DNA of 59,163 bases, from assembly GCA_011389555.1 (NCBI GenBank), contig JAABUD010000021.1, forward strand, positions 1 to 59,163, read 5' to 3'. Under the pieces are notes generated by a model, which made no database searches, was not told the origin of the DNA, and saw nothing but the letters and a program-made list of their open reading frames with translations. A program made the translations under genes and the position numbers. Position 1 is the stretch's first letter. Each line of letters opens with the position of its first letter. Shown here in pieces: positions 1 through 8,795 of this stretch. This stretch comes from Desulfotignum sp. (GTDB taxonomy: Bacteria; Desulfobacterota; Desulfobacteria; Desulfobacterales; Desulfobacteraceae).

Positions 1-208
1 TGTAAACACCACCTTCATTTGGAGCACGGGTCATCGCCAGAGACTGGGCATATCGCAAATCCGCCACCAGGCGGTCGGCATCGCCATAAAGAGAAATCCC
101 CGATCCTCCCATATGCTTCACCGCCAGAGTGGACAAAATTGCTATGATCACAAGAACCGCAGCGATTTCGATCAGGGTAAATCCGCTATGGCTGGATTTC
201 AGTTTCAA
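1..208 (-). CDS. Type II secretion/type IV pilus pseudopilin (GspH-like), partial
   Basis: The N-terminal part of a prepilin-like protein; the rest lies beyond the window start. The translation shows a short basic leader, then the prepilin peptidase motif SG|FTLIEIAAV and a hydrophobic helix (VLVIIAILSTLAV). The next stretch, ADLRYAQSLAMTR, resembles the region after the helix in GspH/FimT-type minor pseudopilins. No ATG is available: an in-frame stop lies at 227-229 and the best start is a TTG at 208 (another TTG is at 218-220). It is the last visible gene of the pilus operon, about 25 bp after the pilin stop, and likely forms a minor pilin at the fibre tip. The family is clear; the subtype and the start are inferred. 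Confidence 0.8.
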   Translation of the reverse strand, partial: MKLKSSHSGFTLIEIAAVLVIIAILSTLAVKHMGGSGISLYGDADRLVADLRYAQSLAMTRAPNEGGVY

Positions 209-232
209 GGATAGATTCAATTCCTTTCAGGC

Positions 233-640
233 TCACGGGAGGTCCCATGTGTCTATTTCGTTCGTATCCAGAGATACCCCTTTAACCGCACTGACTGTTA
301 TCGTAGCTTCACCGCTATTCTGTCCGGTCAATGTTACTGTGTAGTTTTCCATATCTACCGTGCCGCCTGGAGTCGCGGGCAATGAATCATCAAGGTCGGC
401 AATATCACCAATTGTATCGGGTTTAGACCCTTCTTGTAATAAATATCGGGCATAGGCCAGCGACAGCCTGGATTTCACCTCGGCAATGGCGGTCTCAGCC
501 GCCTCTTCTCTGGATTCGGTGATATAATTATTGTATGTGGGAACCGCGATGGCGGCCAGGATTCCGATGATCACCACCACTGACAGGACTTCGATCAGGG
601 TGAACCCTTTCGGGGTTTTTAAAACAGCAGTCGGCTGCAT
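233..640 (-). CDS. Type IV major pilin / MshA- or GspG-like prepilin
   Basis: Probable major structural pilin (135 aa). Residues 11-20 carry the prepilin signal KG|FTLIEVLS with Glu5 of the mature protein, followed by a hydrophobic helix (VVIIGILAAIAVPTYNNY). The C-terminal half is an acidic, Gly/Thr-rich beta-type domain (ATPGGTVDMENYTVTLTG) with no cysteine pair, unlike disulfide-loop pilins. I chose the ATG at 640 because AAAGGA lies just upstream and a sigma-70 promoter at 676-704 would start transcription near 669; an upstream in-frame extension would not be transcribed from it. It sits between the platform protein gene and a second pseudopilin, as in msh and T2SS loci. Confidence 0.88.
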   Translation of the reverse strand: MQPTAVLKTPKGFTLIEVLSVVVIIGILAAIAVPTYNNYITESREEAAETAIAEVKSRLSLAYARYLLQEGSKPDTIGDIADLDDSLPATPGGTVDMENYTVTLTGQNSGEATITVSAVKGVSLDTNEIDTWDLP

Positions 641-675
641 TTTTTTTCCTTTTATGATGTGTTCATGTGTCATAC

Positions 676-704
676 ATTCTAATACCGAAAGGTGGAATAA
701 TCAA
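676..704 (-). promoter_or_regulatory. Sigma-70-type promoter for the pilin gene
   Basis: On the minus strand TTGATT (699-704) is followed after exactly 17 bp by TAGAAT (676-681). The predicted transcript starts about 30 nt before the pilin ATG. An internal promoter would let the pilin be made in excess over the assembly machinery encoded upstream. Seen by eye only. Confidence 0.55.
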
Positions 705-726
705 GCCGGCAGATGTGCACACCGGG

Positions 727-1947
727 TCAGACGATGTTTGCCATCTCCCACATGGGCTTGAAAATGGCCAGGATGAAAAACCCCACCATGGCGGACATGA
801 ACACCATGAGCAAGGGTCCTAAGGCTTCGGCCAGGCGTTTGGTGGCATATTCCACCTCGGAATCGTAATGGTCTGACACTTCTTTGAGCATGCCGTCCAG
901 GTTACCGGATTCCTCGCCGATGGCCACCATGCTGACCACCATGGGGGGGAAATATCTGGCCCGTTTCAGAGGTCCTGAAATACCCCGTCCTTCTTCCAGC
1001 TGATTCCTTATTTTTTTGAATTCCACGGCAATGGCCGCGTTGTCAATGGTGTCTGTCAGCACCCGCAAAGATTCCAGAACTCCGACACCGCTGGCCTGAA
1101 GAATGGAAAAAATGCTGGAAAACCGGGACATGGCGGATTTGACCAGCAGCTCTCCGATCAACGGCAGGCCCATGAGCACCCGGTCTTTCACAAGCCGGCC
1201 GGTATCGGTCCGGACATAATAAAATCCTGCCACAGCCAGGACACCGGCAGTCAGGAGCATATATCCCCCGAACTGGGATAAAAAGGTATACATCATCATG
1301 CAGATCCGGGTGGGCAGAGGAATTTCCACACCGCCCTGCTCAAAGACATCCACAAACCGGGGCACCACAAAGGTCAGCAGCACCAGAAACGCCCCTCCCA
1401 GCACTGCCAGGACAAACATGGGATACCGGAGGGCTCCCTGGATATCGTTTTTCACCTTTTCTTCATGGGTGATCACATAGATCAGCCGGTCCATGATCTC
1501 GGGCAGGGCACCCGACTCCTCCCCGGCCCGGATCATGGCACAGTACAGGCGGGGGAAAATCCGTGGATGGTCGGAAAATGCCTGAAACAGGGACCGCCCT
1601 TCCCGGATATCCTCCAGCATCTTTGCCATGGCCTTGCGCAGGTGGGGGTTTTCGGTCTGCTCGGACAGGATCTGAAACACCTGGACAATGGAAACACCGG
1701 CATGCACCATGGTCTTGAACTGTTTGGTGAACAGGATCAGGTCTTTGGTCTTGACCAGCCGGCCCGGCAGGGGCAGGTTGTTCAGATAGGTCATGATATC
1801 GGACTGGCCTGATTTTTTTTTGGCGCTCTGGGGAATCAGGCCCCGGTCCGACACAAGTCCCAGCGCCGCGTCCCGGGAATCGGCCTCGATCTCCCCGGAG
1901 ACCGGTTGGCCGTTCTCGTCAATCGCCTTGAACTGATACAATGACAT
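727..1947 (-). CDS. mshG: Pilus/T2SS inner-membrane platform protein (GspF/PilC/MshG)
   Basis: Polytopic platform protein (406 aa, normal length) that couples the assembly ATPase to pilin insertion. The N-terminus YQFKAIDENGQPVSGEIEA is the usual GspF start. Two repeated T2SSF domains follow at about residues 65-195 and 270-395, with membrane segments near 175-195 (VLAVLGGAFLVLLTFVVPRF), 220-245 and 378-398. Each repeat carries the family glycine/Glu motif (AGEESGALPEIM and IGEESGNLDGML). The ATG at 1947 has AGGA upstream. It lies 27 bp after the ATPase gene. The MshG name rests on gene order; by sequence alone it could equally be called PilC or GspF. Confidence 0.93.
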   Translation of the reverse strand: MSLYQFKAIDENGQPVSGEIEADSRDAALGLVSDRGLIPQSAKKKSGQSDIMTYLNNLPLPGRLVKTKDLILFTKQFKTMVHAGVSIVQVFQILSEQTENPHLRKAMAKMLEDIREGRSLFQAFSDHPRIFPRLYCAMIRAGEESGALPEIMDRLIYVITHEEKVKNDIQGALRYPMFVLAVLGGAFLVLLTFVVPRFVDVFEQGGVEIPLPTRICMMMYTFLSQFGGYMLLTAGVLAVAGFYYVRTDTGRLVKDRVLMGLPLIGELLVKSAMSRFSSIFSILQASGVGVLESLRVLTDTIDNAAIAVEFKKIRNQLEEGRGISGPLKRARYFPPMVVSMVAIGEESGNLDGMLKEVSDHYDSEVEYATKRLAEALGPLLMVFMSAMVGFFILAIFKPMWEMANIV

Positions 1948-1974
1948 ATTGTTTATCCTGCCTGCATAACCGGG

Positions 1975-3684
1975 TTATTTCACCTGGAGGGCGGACATGG
2001 CCTCCTCCGGGGTGGTGATCCGGTCCATGACTTTTTGGGCCGCATCTTCTTTCAACGTCCGGATCTGGCCGGCTTTATGGGCCAGTTGCGTGATCTCTTT
2101 GGCGGTTTTGTCGCCCAGGATCATGTCCCGGACCGCATCATCGATATACAATATTTCGTACAGCCCCACCCGCCCCCGGTATCCGGTATCCAGGCAGTGG
2201 CTGCATCCTTTGGCTTTCATGAACCGGATGTTGTCATCCGGAGAAAGTCCCCAGTATTCAAGCAATTCAGGCGCCGGGGTCACCTGTTCACCGCAATGGG
2301 TGCACACGCGCCGGACCAGCCGCTGGGCAATGATCACCAGCATGACCGAAGAAACCAGGAACGGGGCCACACCCATTTCAATGAACCGGGTGATCGCACC
2401 GGCTGCATCATTGGTATGGACCGTTGAAAAAACCATATGCCCGGTCAACGCCGCCTGCACCGCCACATTGGCGGTTTCCGTGTCCCGGATCTCTCCCACC
2501 ATGATCACGTCCGGATCCTGGCGCAGAATGGACCGCAACCCGGAAGCGAACGTCATGCCGGCCCGCCGGTTCAGCTGGGCCTGGCGGACATGTTCCATCC
2601 GGTATTCCACCGGGTCTTCCAGGGTGATGATGTGGGTGTCCGGGGAATTGATCTCCTTGAGCATGGCAAACAGGCTGGTGCTTTTTCCGCTGCCCGTGGG
2701 GCCGGTGCACAGAATCATGCCATAGGGCATCTGGATCATTTTTTTGATCCCCTGGATGTCTTCGGGTGAATACCCCAGCTGATCCAGGGTATGAATACCG
2801 GAGCTGGTGTCCAGAAGCCGCAGCACCACGTTTTCGCCATAAATGGTGGGAATGGTGGACACCCGGACATTGACCTCCTTTTGATGGACCTTGATGGTCA
2901 TGCGCCCGTCCTGGGGAATCCGGGAGATGGAAATGTCCAGATTGGCCATGATCTTGATGCGGGACACCATGGGCAGAAACATTTTTTTGGGCGGGCTGGG
3001 CACCTTGTGCAGTTTTCCGTCCACCCGGAACCGGATCTCGATGTAGGTTTTCTCCGGGCTCAGATGAATGTCCGTGGCACCTTCCCGGACCGCCTGGGTG
3101 AGAATCGAATTCACCAGCTTGATGACCGGCGCGTCTTCGGCCATATGCTGAAGGTCGGTTTCGGTCAGCGTTTCGGAACCACCATCATCATCGGATTCCT
3201 CATCCATCTCGGAGATATCCTGCACCTGCTGCATGACCCCGTCTTTGCCGGCATATGCCCCATAGATGGCAGACATCAGATAATTGAAATTCTGCTCCGT
3301 GCAGATAACCGTCTCCACTTCCATGTCGGTCATCACTTCAATATAATCCACCGTGATGATATTCAATGGGTCCGTCATGGCGATGGTGATCACGCCCTCG
3401 CTTTTTTTCACGGGCACGGCTTTGAATTTGGTGGCACTGTCCACATCCATGATGTGAGCCAGGTCCGAAGAAATGTCATATTCCCCGGCTTCGAATTTCC
3501 TGAGATTCATCTGGGAAGCAATGGCTTCCACAATGATGTTTTCAGACACAACCCCTTTTTGTGTCAGGTATTCCCCCAGCTTCAGCCCGGTTTCTTTGAG
3601 CCGGGACAGCGCGGATTCCAGCTGCTCCGGGGTGATGACCCCTTCATCCAGCAGAATTTCTCCCAGTCTTTTTCGAACGGCCAC
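1975..3684 (-). CDS. mshE: Pilus assembly ATPase with MshEN-type N-domain (PilB/GspE/MshE)
   Basis: Hexameric cytoplasmic ATPase powering pilus extension (569 aa). Residues 6-58 match the tandem MshEN c-di-GMP-binding motif: RLG...L...G (6-29), a five-residue spacer, then KLG...L...G...Q (35-58). The ATPase core follows with Walker A GPTGSGKST, the Asp box, Walker B IMVGEIRD and a His box; a tetracysteine zinc site is formed by CTHC and CSHC. Translation starts at GTG (3682-3684), 6 bp after the secretin stop. The MshEN domain is the notable part, because a diguanylate cyclase is encoded in the divergent cluster. Nucleotide binding is inferred from motif spacing, not shown. Confidence 0.94.
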   Translation of the reverse strand: MAVRKRLGEILLDEGVITPEQLESALSRLKETGLKLGEYLTQKGVVSENIIVEAIASQMNLRKFEAGEYDISSDLAHIMDVDSATKFKAVPVKKSEGVITIAMTDPLNIITVDYIEVMTDMEVETVICTEQNFNYLMSAIYGAYAGKDGVMQQVQDISEMDEESDDDGGSETLTETDLQHMAEDAPVIKLVNSILTQAVREGATDIHLSPEKTYIEIRFRVDGKLHKVPSPPKKMFLPMVSRIKIMANLDISISRIPQDGRMTIKVHQKEVNVRVSTIPTIYGENVVLRLLDTSSGIHTLDQLGYSPEDIQGIKKMIQMPYGMILCTGPTGSGKSTSLFAMLKEINSPDTHIITLEDPVEYRMEHVRQAQLNRRAGMTFASGLRSILRQDPDVIMVGEIRDTETANVAVQAALTGHMVFSTVHTNDAAGAITRFIEMGVAPFLVSSVMLVIIAQRLVRRVCTHCGEQVTPAPELLEYWGLSPDDNIRFMKAKGCSHCLDTGYRGRVGLYEILYIDDAVRDMILGDKTAKEITQLAHKAGQIRTLKEDAAQKVMDRITTPEEAMSALQVK

Positions 3685-3690
3685 GTCTTT

Positions 3691-5418
3691 TTATCCTTTT
3701 TTTGCCGGGGTGATCATTTGATTGTCCAGAATGTGCGGGGTGATGAAAATCAGGAGTTCCTCTTTTTCCTTGTCCTTGTCCGTGCTCTTGAACAACCACC
3801 CGAGACCCGGCATATCCTTGAGCCCGGGGATCCCCTGCTCGCTGTCGGTTTTCTTTTCCTTGTTCAGCCCGGCGATCACTGTGGTCTGCCCGTTCATCAG
3901 CATGACCGAAGTTTCTGCATTTTTGGTGATAATGGTGGGATTGCCGTTGATCGATGAACTGAAATCCAGTTCATCCTTGTGGGTCAGAATGTCCAGGCGC
4001 ACCACCTGGTCATCGATGACATGGGGGGTGACCTCCAGTTTGATGACCGCTTCTTTCCATTCTATGCTGACCGTGTTGTCTTCCACGGTCTGGTAGGGTA
4101 CTTCCTTGCCGCTTCGAATGATGGCTTTCTGATGATTCTGGGTGGTGATGGAGGGTTTGGAGAGAATATTGAGCACTCCCTCCTCCTGCAGCGCCATCAG
4201 CTGGGCGTACAGCACGAAACTGCCCATTTTCTGGGCCATGACTCCCAGATTCAGCCCGGTGTCCCCCACCATGGGCAGATTGACCACATTGCCGTCCACC
4301 GGGTTGAGAAATGCGCCGTCCTGCAGCTGCTGCCCAAACGGAGAGATATCTCCGCCCACGGTTATCTGCTTGTCGCTGCTGGTCTTTGATGAGGAAAGTC
4401 CCCCCCATTGAATACCCAGGGCTTTGCCGGTGTTGGATTCCACCTCGACGATGTGGGCCTCGATCAATATCTGTTTTGACGGCTGGTCCAGCTGTTCGAT
4501 GATGGGCAGCAGCTGGTCGATATCTGACTGGGACGCATGAATGATCAGGGCATTGGACTCTGCGTCCATCATGATGCTGCCTTTTTCTCCGGGGCGGGTC
4601 TGGGAATCCGCATCGGATGCGGTTCCCGCCATGGGCAGCAACGCCGACGAGATGTCCGGGGAGGCGGTTTTTTCGTTCCGGGTGACCGCCAGGTACTGGT
4701 TCAGGTTTTGATGAAGCGACTCCAGACTGGCATACCGGATGGTCACGATCCGGGTGACCAGGGGTTCCTGGCGCCGCTTCTGGTATGCCAGCTGCGATCG
4801 TGCCAGTTCCTGCCGGATTTTGGCATTTTCATAATCATTTCTGGCCTCCAGCAGGGATTGCCTTTTTTTGAAATCAGCGACACTGAACACCTGCAAAATA
4901 TCCCCGGCCCATTCATACGCCAGTCCATAGGCATCCAGAAGCCCCAGAAACACCTGATTCCATGGAGATTCGTTTACCACCAGCTGGGTCTGTCCGGTGA
5001 TGCTGTCATTGATCATCATGTTCAGATCCGCAATTTTGGCCAGGGTCCGCAGCAGAACCGGCACGGACACATCATTCATATTCATGGTCACGGGCATGTC
5101 AGGCAGATTTCGAAGGGTTGACGAAACCGGCACTGCCGGCTCCGGCGATAACAGGTCCTGTGCCGCCACCGGTTCAGGGTCGGGTGCGGGGTCGGGGGAT
5201 GCCGGATCCTGTGCGGCTTGCGCATCCAAAGACCGGGATCTGTCCGGCAGGGCCGGGGCCGATTCAACCGATCTTTTTGCCAGCAGCCGCCATTGTTCCA
5301 GTTGATCCACCGGGGCCGGGTCCGGCTTTTTACCGGTTGCACACCCGCCCAGAATCAATCCTAAGCAAAGGATCCACATGAACGGCAGGCATTTCAAATA
5401 TGAATTTCCTGGTTTCAT
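3691..5418 (-). CDS. mshL: Outer-membrane secretin lipoprotein (MshL/PilQ/GspD family)
   Basis: Forms the outer-membrane channel for the pilus (575 aa). The N-terminus is a lipoprotein signal ending in the lipobox LGGC, followed by a Pro/Asp-rich linker. STN/secretin N-domains follow (MNMNDVSVPVLLRTLAKIA and later VTRIVTIRYASLESL), then the C-terminal secretin domain with VEVESNTGKALGIQWGG, LSKPSITTQNHQKA and the terminal IPGLKDMPGLGWLF segment. The frame stays open upstream through the previous gene, but the lipobox and the position 10 bp after that gene's stop mark the ATG at 5418 as the real start. No clear Shine-Dalgarno is seen, so translation is probably coupled to the upstream gene. 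Confidence 0.92.
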   Translation of the reverse strand: MKPGNSYLKCLPFMWILCLGLILGGCATGKKPDPAPVDQLEQWRLLAKRSVESAPALPDRSRSLDAQAAQDPASPDPAPDPEPVAAQDLLSPEPAVPVSSTLRNLPDMPVTMNMNDVSVPVLLRTLAKIADLNMMINDSITGQTQLVVNESPWNQVFLGLLDAYGLAYEWAGDILQVFSVADFKKRQSLLEARNDYENAKIRQELARSQLAYQKRRQEPLVTRIVTIRYASLESLHQNLNQYLAVTRNEKTASPDISSALLPMAGTASDADSQTRPGEKGSIMMDAESNALIIHASQSDIDQLLPIIEQLDQPSKQILIEAHIVEVESNTGKALGIQWGGLSSSKTSSDKQITVGGDISPFGQQLQDGAFLNPVDGNVVNLPMVGDTGLNLGVMAQKMGSFVLYAQLMALQEEGVLNILSKPSITTQNHQKAIIRSGKEVPYQTVEDNTVSIEWKEAVIKLEVTPHVIDDQVVRLDILTHKDELDFSSSINGNPTIITKNAETSVMLMNGQTTVIAGLNKEKKTDSEQGIPGLKDMPGLGWLFKSTDKDKEKEELLIFITPHILDNQMITPAKKG

Positions 5419-5428
5419 CAATCTTGTT

Positions 5429-5920
5429 TCAGTCCCCGTTGAAAAATATGTCACCTGTATTCCGATCCTTTTGTATTTCCACCTTCTCGGGTGTGATGCG
5501 GGTAATTCGGTACCCGGTATCCATAACAATGTCGCCGGTAAAATACTCCATTCCATTGATGATGGCCATGGCACGGCTGCCCGCCGAAATAAAGCCGGAA
5601 TACACCAGGTTCGGCAGAACCGCCATGACATCCTCTTGTGATTTCCCGGTCGATTGCCTGTTCTGCGGTCCGGGCTGAACAAACGGATCCCGCACCCATG
5701 GGGTTTCAATTTTTTCGATCACCGCTTTTTTGTGCGGATGTTCGATTTCCATCTGCATGATGCCGGCCATCATTTTATCGACGGTTCCAGCGAATGATCC
5801 TGTTTTTTGTGTCACCGAAGCAGGCGACGGTTTTTCCGGAGAAAAAACCAACCACTCCAGCCCCCCATAAAGAAGCGCTGCCAGGGCCATGAACAACATG
5901 ATTTTTTCCCGCCGGCTCAT
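5429..5920 (-). CDS. PilP/MshK/GspC-like pilus assembly protein
   Basis: Small inner-membrane protein (163 aa) with one N-terminal membrane helix (IMLFMALAALLYGGLEWLVF), a charged coiled middle and a C-terminal beta-domain. The end has the PilP/GspC homology-region pattern: VRDPF, GFISAGSRAMAIINGMEYFTGD, then GYRITRITPEKVEI. It probably links the inner-membrane MshI/MshJ complex to the secretin. The start at 5920 overlaps the preceding stop as ATGA, so translation is coupled. The gene order fits MshK, but sequence similarity in this family is weak, so the exact orthology is inferred. Confidence 0.72.
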   Translation of the reverse strand: MSRREKIMLFMALAALLYGGLEWLVFSPEKPSPASVTQKTGSFAGTVDKMMAGIMQMEIEHPHKKAVIEKIETPWVRDPFVQPGPQNRQSTGKSQEDVMAVLPNLVYSGFISAGSRAMAIINGMEYFTGDIVMDTGYRITRITPEKVEIQKDRNTGDIFFNGD

Positions 5921-6474
5921 GATGTCTGCACCTCCAGCCACAACCGGATATCGATGGTATAATATTTGGTTCCGGCATCGTCTGTATAGATATGCAGTCC
6001 GTCCATGGCATTGAAGCTCGCCAGTGACATGACATCCACCAGATATGCCCTGAATTCGGCCCACCCGCCTTTCAGCTGAACGGTCATGGCAATGGATTGA
6101 GACTGGTCGGTCACGCCGTTGATGTGAACGGTGTGACCCAGGATATCCAGATGATGGGATCCGGCGATCCGGGCCAGCTGTTCGGTCACCCGAATCAGGT
6201 TTGCCCGGGGCAGACTGACCCGTTCCGGCAGCGGCAGCTGTTTTTGAAACGGCGTTTGGGTCATCTGCCGGGCCCTGGCATAGGTGTCGGCCATTTGCTT
6301 TTTATTTTCCAGTACCTGTTTTTTTTCATCGATCACCTGCCGGGTCCGGGCAAACGCCTGATACGAAGGATATACCATCAACCCGGCATACAGGGCGCAC
6401 CCGAGTACAAACCCCCCGACCAGGGCCACGACCGCAACCGGGACTTTTTTCAAAAAATCAAGACGTGGATTCAA
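5917..6474 (-). CDS. PilO/MshJ-like pilus assembly protein
   Basis: 185-aa inner-membrane protein of the pilus alignment complex. One transmembrane helix (VPVAVVALVGGFVLGCALYA) is followed by a coiled coil rich in Gln/Lys/Arg (ARTRQVIDEKKQVLENKKQM) and a C-terminal ferredoxin-like domain (MTVQLKGGWAEFRAYLVDV). This is the PilO/MshJ/GspM layout. I chose the TTG at 6472-6474: it overlaps the previous stop as TTGA and has GGAGG a few bases upstream. A long in-frame extension upstream is a shadow of the previous gene. Confidence 0.78.
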   Translation of the reverse strand: MNPRLDFLKKVPVAVVALVGGFVLGCALYAGLMVYPSYQAFARTRQVIDEKKQVLENKKQMADTYARARQMTQTPFQKQLPLPERVSLPRANLIRVTEQLARIAGSHHLDILGHTVHINGVTDQSQSIAMTVQLKGGWAEFRAYLVDVMSLASFNAMDGLHIYTDDAGTKYYTIDIRLWLEVQTS

Positions 6475-8123
6475 AACGCCTCCAGCGTCGCTGAGAACAG
6501 GAGTTGTTCCTGAGAATTTTTCACATCGGTCCGCTCCTTTGTCACTTGAATCGTACCAAACACCGGCGAGGCAGACAATGACAAAATATACTGGGCCAGT
6601 TCCGCCTCCAGGGTGAGTCCCGGTCCGGTGATCCGGCCCTGGATCCGGATGGTCCGGTCTTCCGTTTCCCGGGCCCCGGTTTTTCCATAGGCCAGCGAGG
6701 TCAGGCGGATATGGGGCGGGGTGATCCGGCACAGATCGAACATCGCGGCCAGGGTCTGGTACCGGTCGATATACACATCCGCATTGGCGATCTTTTTTTT
6801 GGATGCATCCACAATTTCATCGATATCCACAGGGGTGAGATCTTTGCCGACCCGGACCAGTTCCCGGTCCAGCTGGTCCAGTAATGCCAGGTTTTTTTTA
6901 TGGGCCGTGGAAAAAAACAGATTCACCGCCACCAGGGCAGACAGAATCAACACGCCCGCCAGATACACGGTGCCGGTGATGCGTTTCCGGCGCCTTTGCT
7001 GCCGCTTGTTCTGATGGGTATGAATGAAGTTCGGGGTCCGGTCAAAACCGGACAGGGCAATTCCCCAGGCGACCAGGACCGCGCTTCGTTCACTCGTCTT
7101 GTCGGGCAATACCGGTGCTTGCAGATCGGTATCCGCATCCAGGTCCGGTTCAAAGCGCCGGACCCCGCCCGGAACACTGCGTTGTGCCAGGTCCATGAAC
7201 GGGGCGAACATGTCGATTTCACCCAGAAAATAATAATGGGTGATCGGGGTGTTGCCGGTATAATGCTGGGCGCAGTAATCTCCGGTGCGGATGATTTTGC
7301 TCACCAGGCGTTCAGACACCTCCTGCACCTGGGAGGAAACGGACGGCGGGGTTTCCGGTTCATCCCCCGGCAGAAAAAGCCGGGCCATCTCCGGATTTTC
7401 TTCCAGTTCTCCGATCAAATTCAACGCCCCGGTTCGCAGACTCCGGGCCAAAAGGACCCCGGCCTGGGAAAAACAGTAGATATCAGACGTTTGCCGGGAA
7501 ATATGGGTAACGGCAAAATAAGGGGCATCCACTTTCATCTGTCGGGTTCGGACAAAATTCTGCAACGCAAACGGCACCGCCGTGATACCGGCCAGGGGAT
7601 ATCCGGCCCGGTCAAACATTTTTTTCAATGACTGGATTTGGTTTTTATTTGCACTGAAAACCATCAGGTTCTTTTTTTTACTTCCGTCCACCACCCGGTC
7701 TTCCAGGATTTCGAAATCAAAAATGTCGGTTGTTTCATCAAAATCGGTTTCCCGCTTCAACCCCCAGAACGCGGCATTGCCGATTTTATCCATGGGCATC
7801 TCCGGTATGGTGAGATGCTTGATTTTCAAAATCGTGGGATCGATGGCACACCAGACGTCAACCTTTTTGGCGCGGGCTGTAAATCGGGAAAGGCTTTTTT
7901 CAAGAAGGGGTACCCACTGGTCCGAATCCGGTTCCAGATCGTCAGGCAGGGGAACACACACCCGGTTGACCAGCTCTTGCGGTGCGTTTTTCCCGGAAAC
8001 ACCGGTCATCACCAACGTCAGCAACCGGGAAGCAAAAAACACGCCCACCTGCAACTGCTTCCAGTTGTTGATGTCAGCAGGACAAGTAATTGTCACATCC
8101 TGAAAAATGTCTGATTCATTCAT
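6471..8123 (-). CDS. mshI: MshI-type PilM-PilN fusion, pilus assembly protein
   Basis: Combines the cytoplasmic actin-like PilM role with a membrane PilN domain in one chain (550 aa). The N-terminal two thirds resembles the PilM/MshI actin fold (LKIKHLTIPEMPMDKI, AFWGLKRETDFDE, AGYPLAGITAVPFALQNF). A membrane helix near residues 385-405 (GTVYLAGVLILSALVAVNLFF) and a PilN-like C-terminus (ALLDQLDRELVRVGKDL, TSLAYGKTGAR) follow. Two starts are possible, ATG 8204 and ATG 8123. I prefer 8123 because a good sigma-70 promoter has its -10 box at 8204-8209, which would put the transcript start downstream of 8204. First gene of the pilus operon. Confidence 0.82.
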   Translation of the reverse strand: MNESDIFQDVTITCPADINNWKQLQVGVFFASRLLTLVMTGVSGKNAPQELVNRVCVPLPDDLEPDSDQWVPLLEKSLSRFTARAKKVDVWCAIDPTILKIKHLTIPEMPMDKIGNAAFWGLKRETDFDETTDIFDFEILEDRVVDGSKKKNLMVFSANKNQIQSLKKMFDRAGYPLAGITAVPFALQNFVRTRQMKVDAPYFAVTHISRQTSDIYCFSQAGVLLARSLRTGALNLIGELEENPEMARLFLPGDEPETPPSVSSQVQEVSERLVSKIIRTGDYCAQHYTGNTPITHYYFLGEIDMFAPFMDLAQRSVPGGVRRFEPDLDADTDLQAPVLPDKTSERSAVLVAWGIALSGFDRTPNFIHTHQNKRQQRRRKRITGTVYLAGVLILSALVAVNLFFSTAHKKNLALLDQLDRELVRVGKDLTPVDIDEIVDASKKKIANADVYIDRYQTLAAMFDLCRITPPHIRLTSLAYGKTGARETEDRTIRIQGRITGPGLTLEAELAQYILSLSASPVFGTIQVTKERTDVKNSQEQLLFSATLEAF

Positions 8124-8203
8124 ATGTGGGTGATTTTTCCGGCATTTTTTTATCTGTTCTTGATCATTTTCAGTTCTGTGTATTTCTTTGGTGATGTTAT
8201 CCA

Positions 8204-8232
8204 TCAATAGCTATTTGCGGAATTTATGTCAA
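8204..8232 (-). promoter_or_regulatory. Sigma-70-type promoter of the pilus operon
   Basis: Minus strand TTGACA (8227-8232), 17-bp spacer, TATTGA (8204-8209). The -10 box overlaps the upstream candidate ATG of mshI, which argues for the downstream start at 8123. It lies in the 150-bp divergent region shared with the PilZ-chemosensory cluster. Confidence 0.55.
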
Positions 8233-8360
8233 TAAAAAATGTCTGATAGAACCGTTTGCGCAACTTACCGGTTGACTTATTCGGCATGTCATATAAAAAT
8301 AGCCGGAAAATCCTTGAGAAATTTGTGACGATCCAATTTTTATGGTTTCAGGAGCCGGGA

Positions 8361-8777
8361 ATGGACAAACTACAGCTAATCAAAGAAATTTTACACACGG
8401 ATGCCCAGACCGACCAGAAAATATATGAATTCATTCAGTCTGCAAAACTGTGTGGACCGGACTGTGAAAAAGTGATTCAGATCGATGAGCGGGAAAACAT
8501 CCGAAAGCCGGTATCCCTGCGGGTGAACATCAACACCGGCCAGGAACGCATCATGGCCACGGTTGAAGATGTGTCGCTAAGCGGCGCGTTTATCTGCACG
8601 AGAAAAAAAATTCCCCGGGGCGAACAGCTTGCGGTTCGCCTGATCAGTTCCACAGGTGAAGAATTCGACTTCATCTCCGAAGTGGTCCGGGTGGAACCTT
8701 CCGGTGTCGGCATTTTGATCAAAAGCATCAGCCCGTTCCAGGAAGATAAATTTCAGCAGTTTGTCAAAAAACTATAA
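8361..8777 (+). CDS. PilZ domain protein, probable c-di-GMP receptor
   Basis: 138-aa cytoplasmic protein. Residues 44-48 form the RxxxR motif (RENIR) and 70-75 the D/NxSxxG motif (DVSLSG), the two signatures needed for c-di-GMP binding. An N-terminal helical region (1-40) precedes the barrel. The ATG at 8361 has AGGAG upstream; a longer in-frame extension lacks one. It leads the chemosensory cluster, 18 bp before cheA, and is divergent from the pilus operon, so a role in passing c-di-GMP level to pili or to the kinase is plausible but inferred. Confidence 0.88.
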   Translation: MDKLQLIKEILHTDAQTDQKIYEFIQSAKLCGPDCEKVIQIDERENIRKPVSLRVNINTGQERIMATVEDVSLSGAFICTRKKIPRGEQLAVRLISSTGEEFDFISEVVRVEPSGVGILIKSISPFQEDKFQQFVKKL

Positions 8778-8795
8778 AACCGGCTGACATCGATA

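Noticed and set aside
5419-5709. N-terminal extension of the secretin frame
   Set aside because: It overlaps the previous gene and would bury the lipobox 97 residues in; the ATG at 5418 fits a lipoprotein.
8272-8297. Plus-strand TTGACT...TATAAA as PilZ-gene promoter
   Set aside because: The spacer is only 14 bp, too short for a usual sigma-70 promoter; left unlisted.
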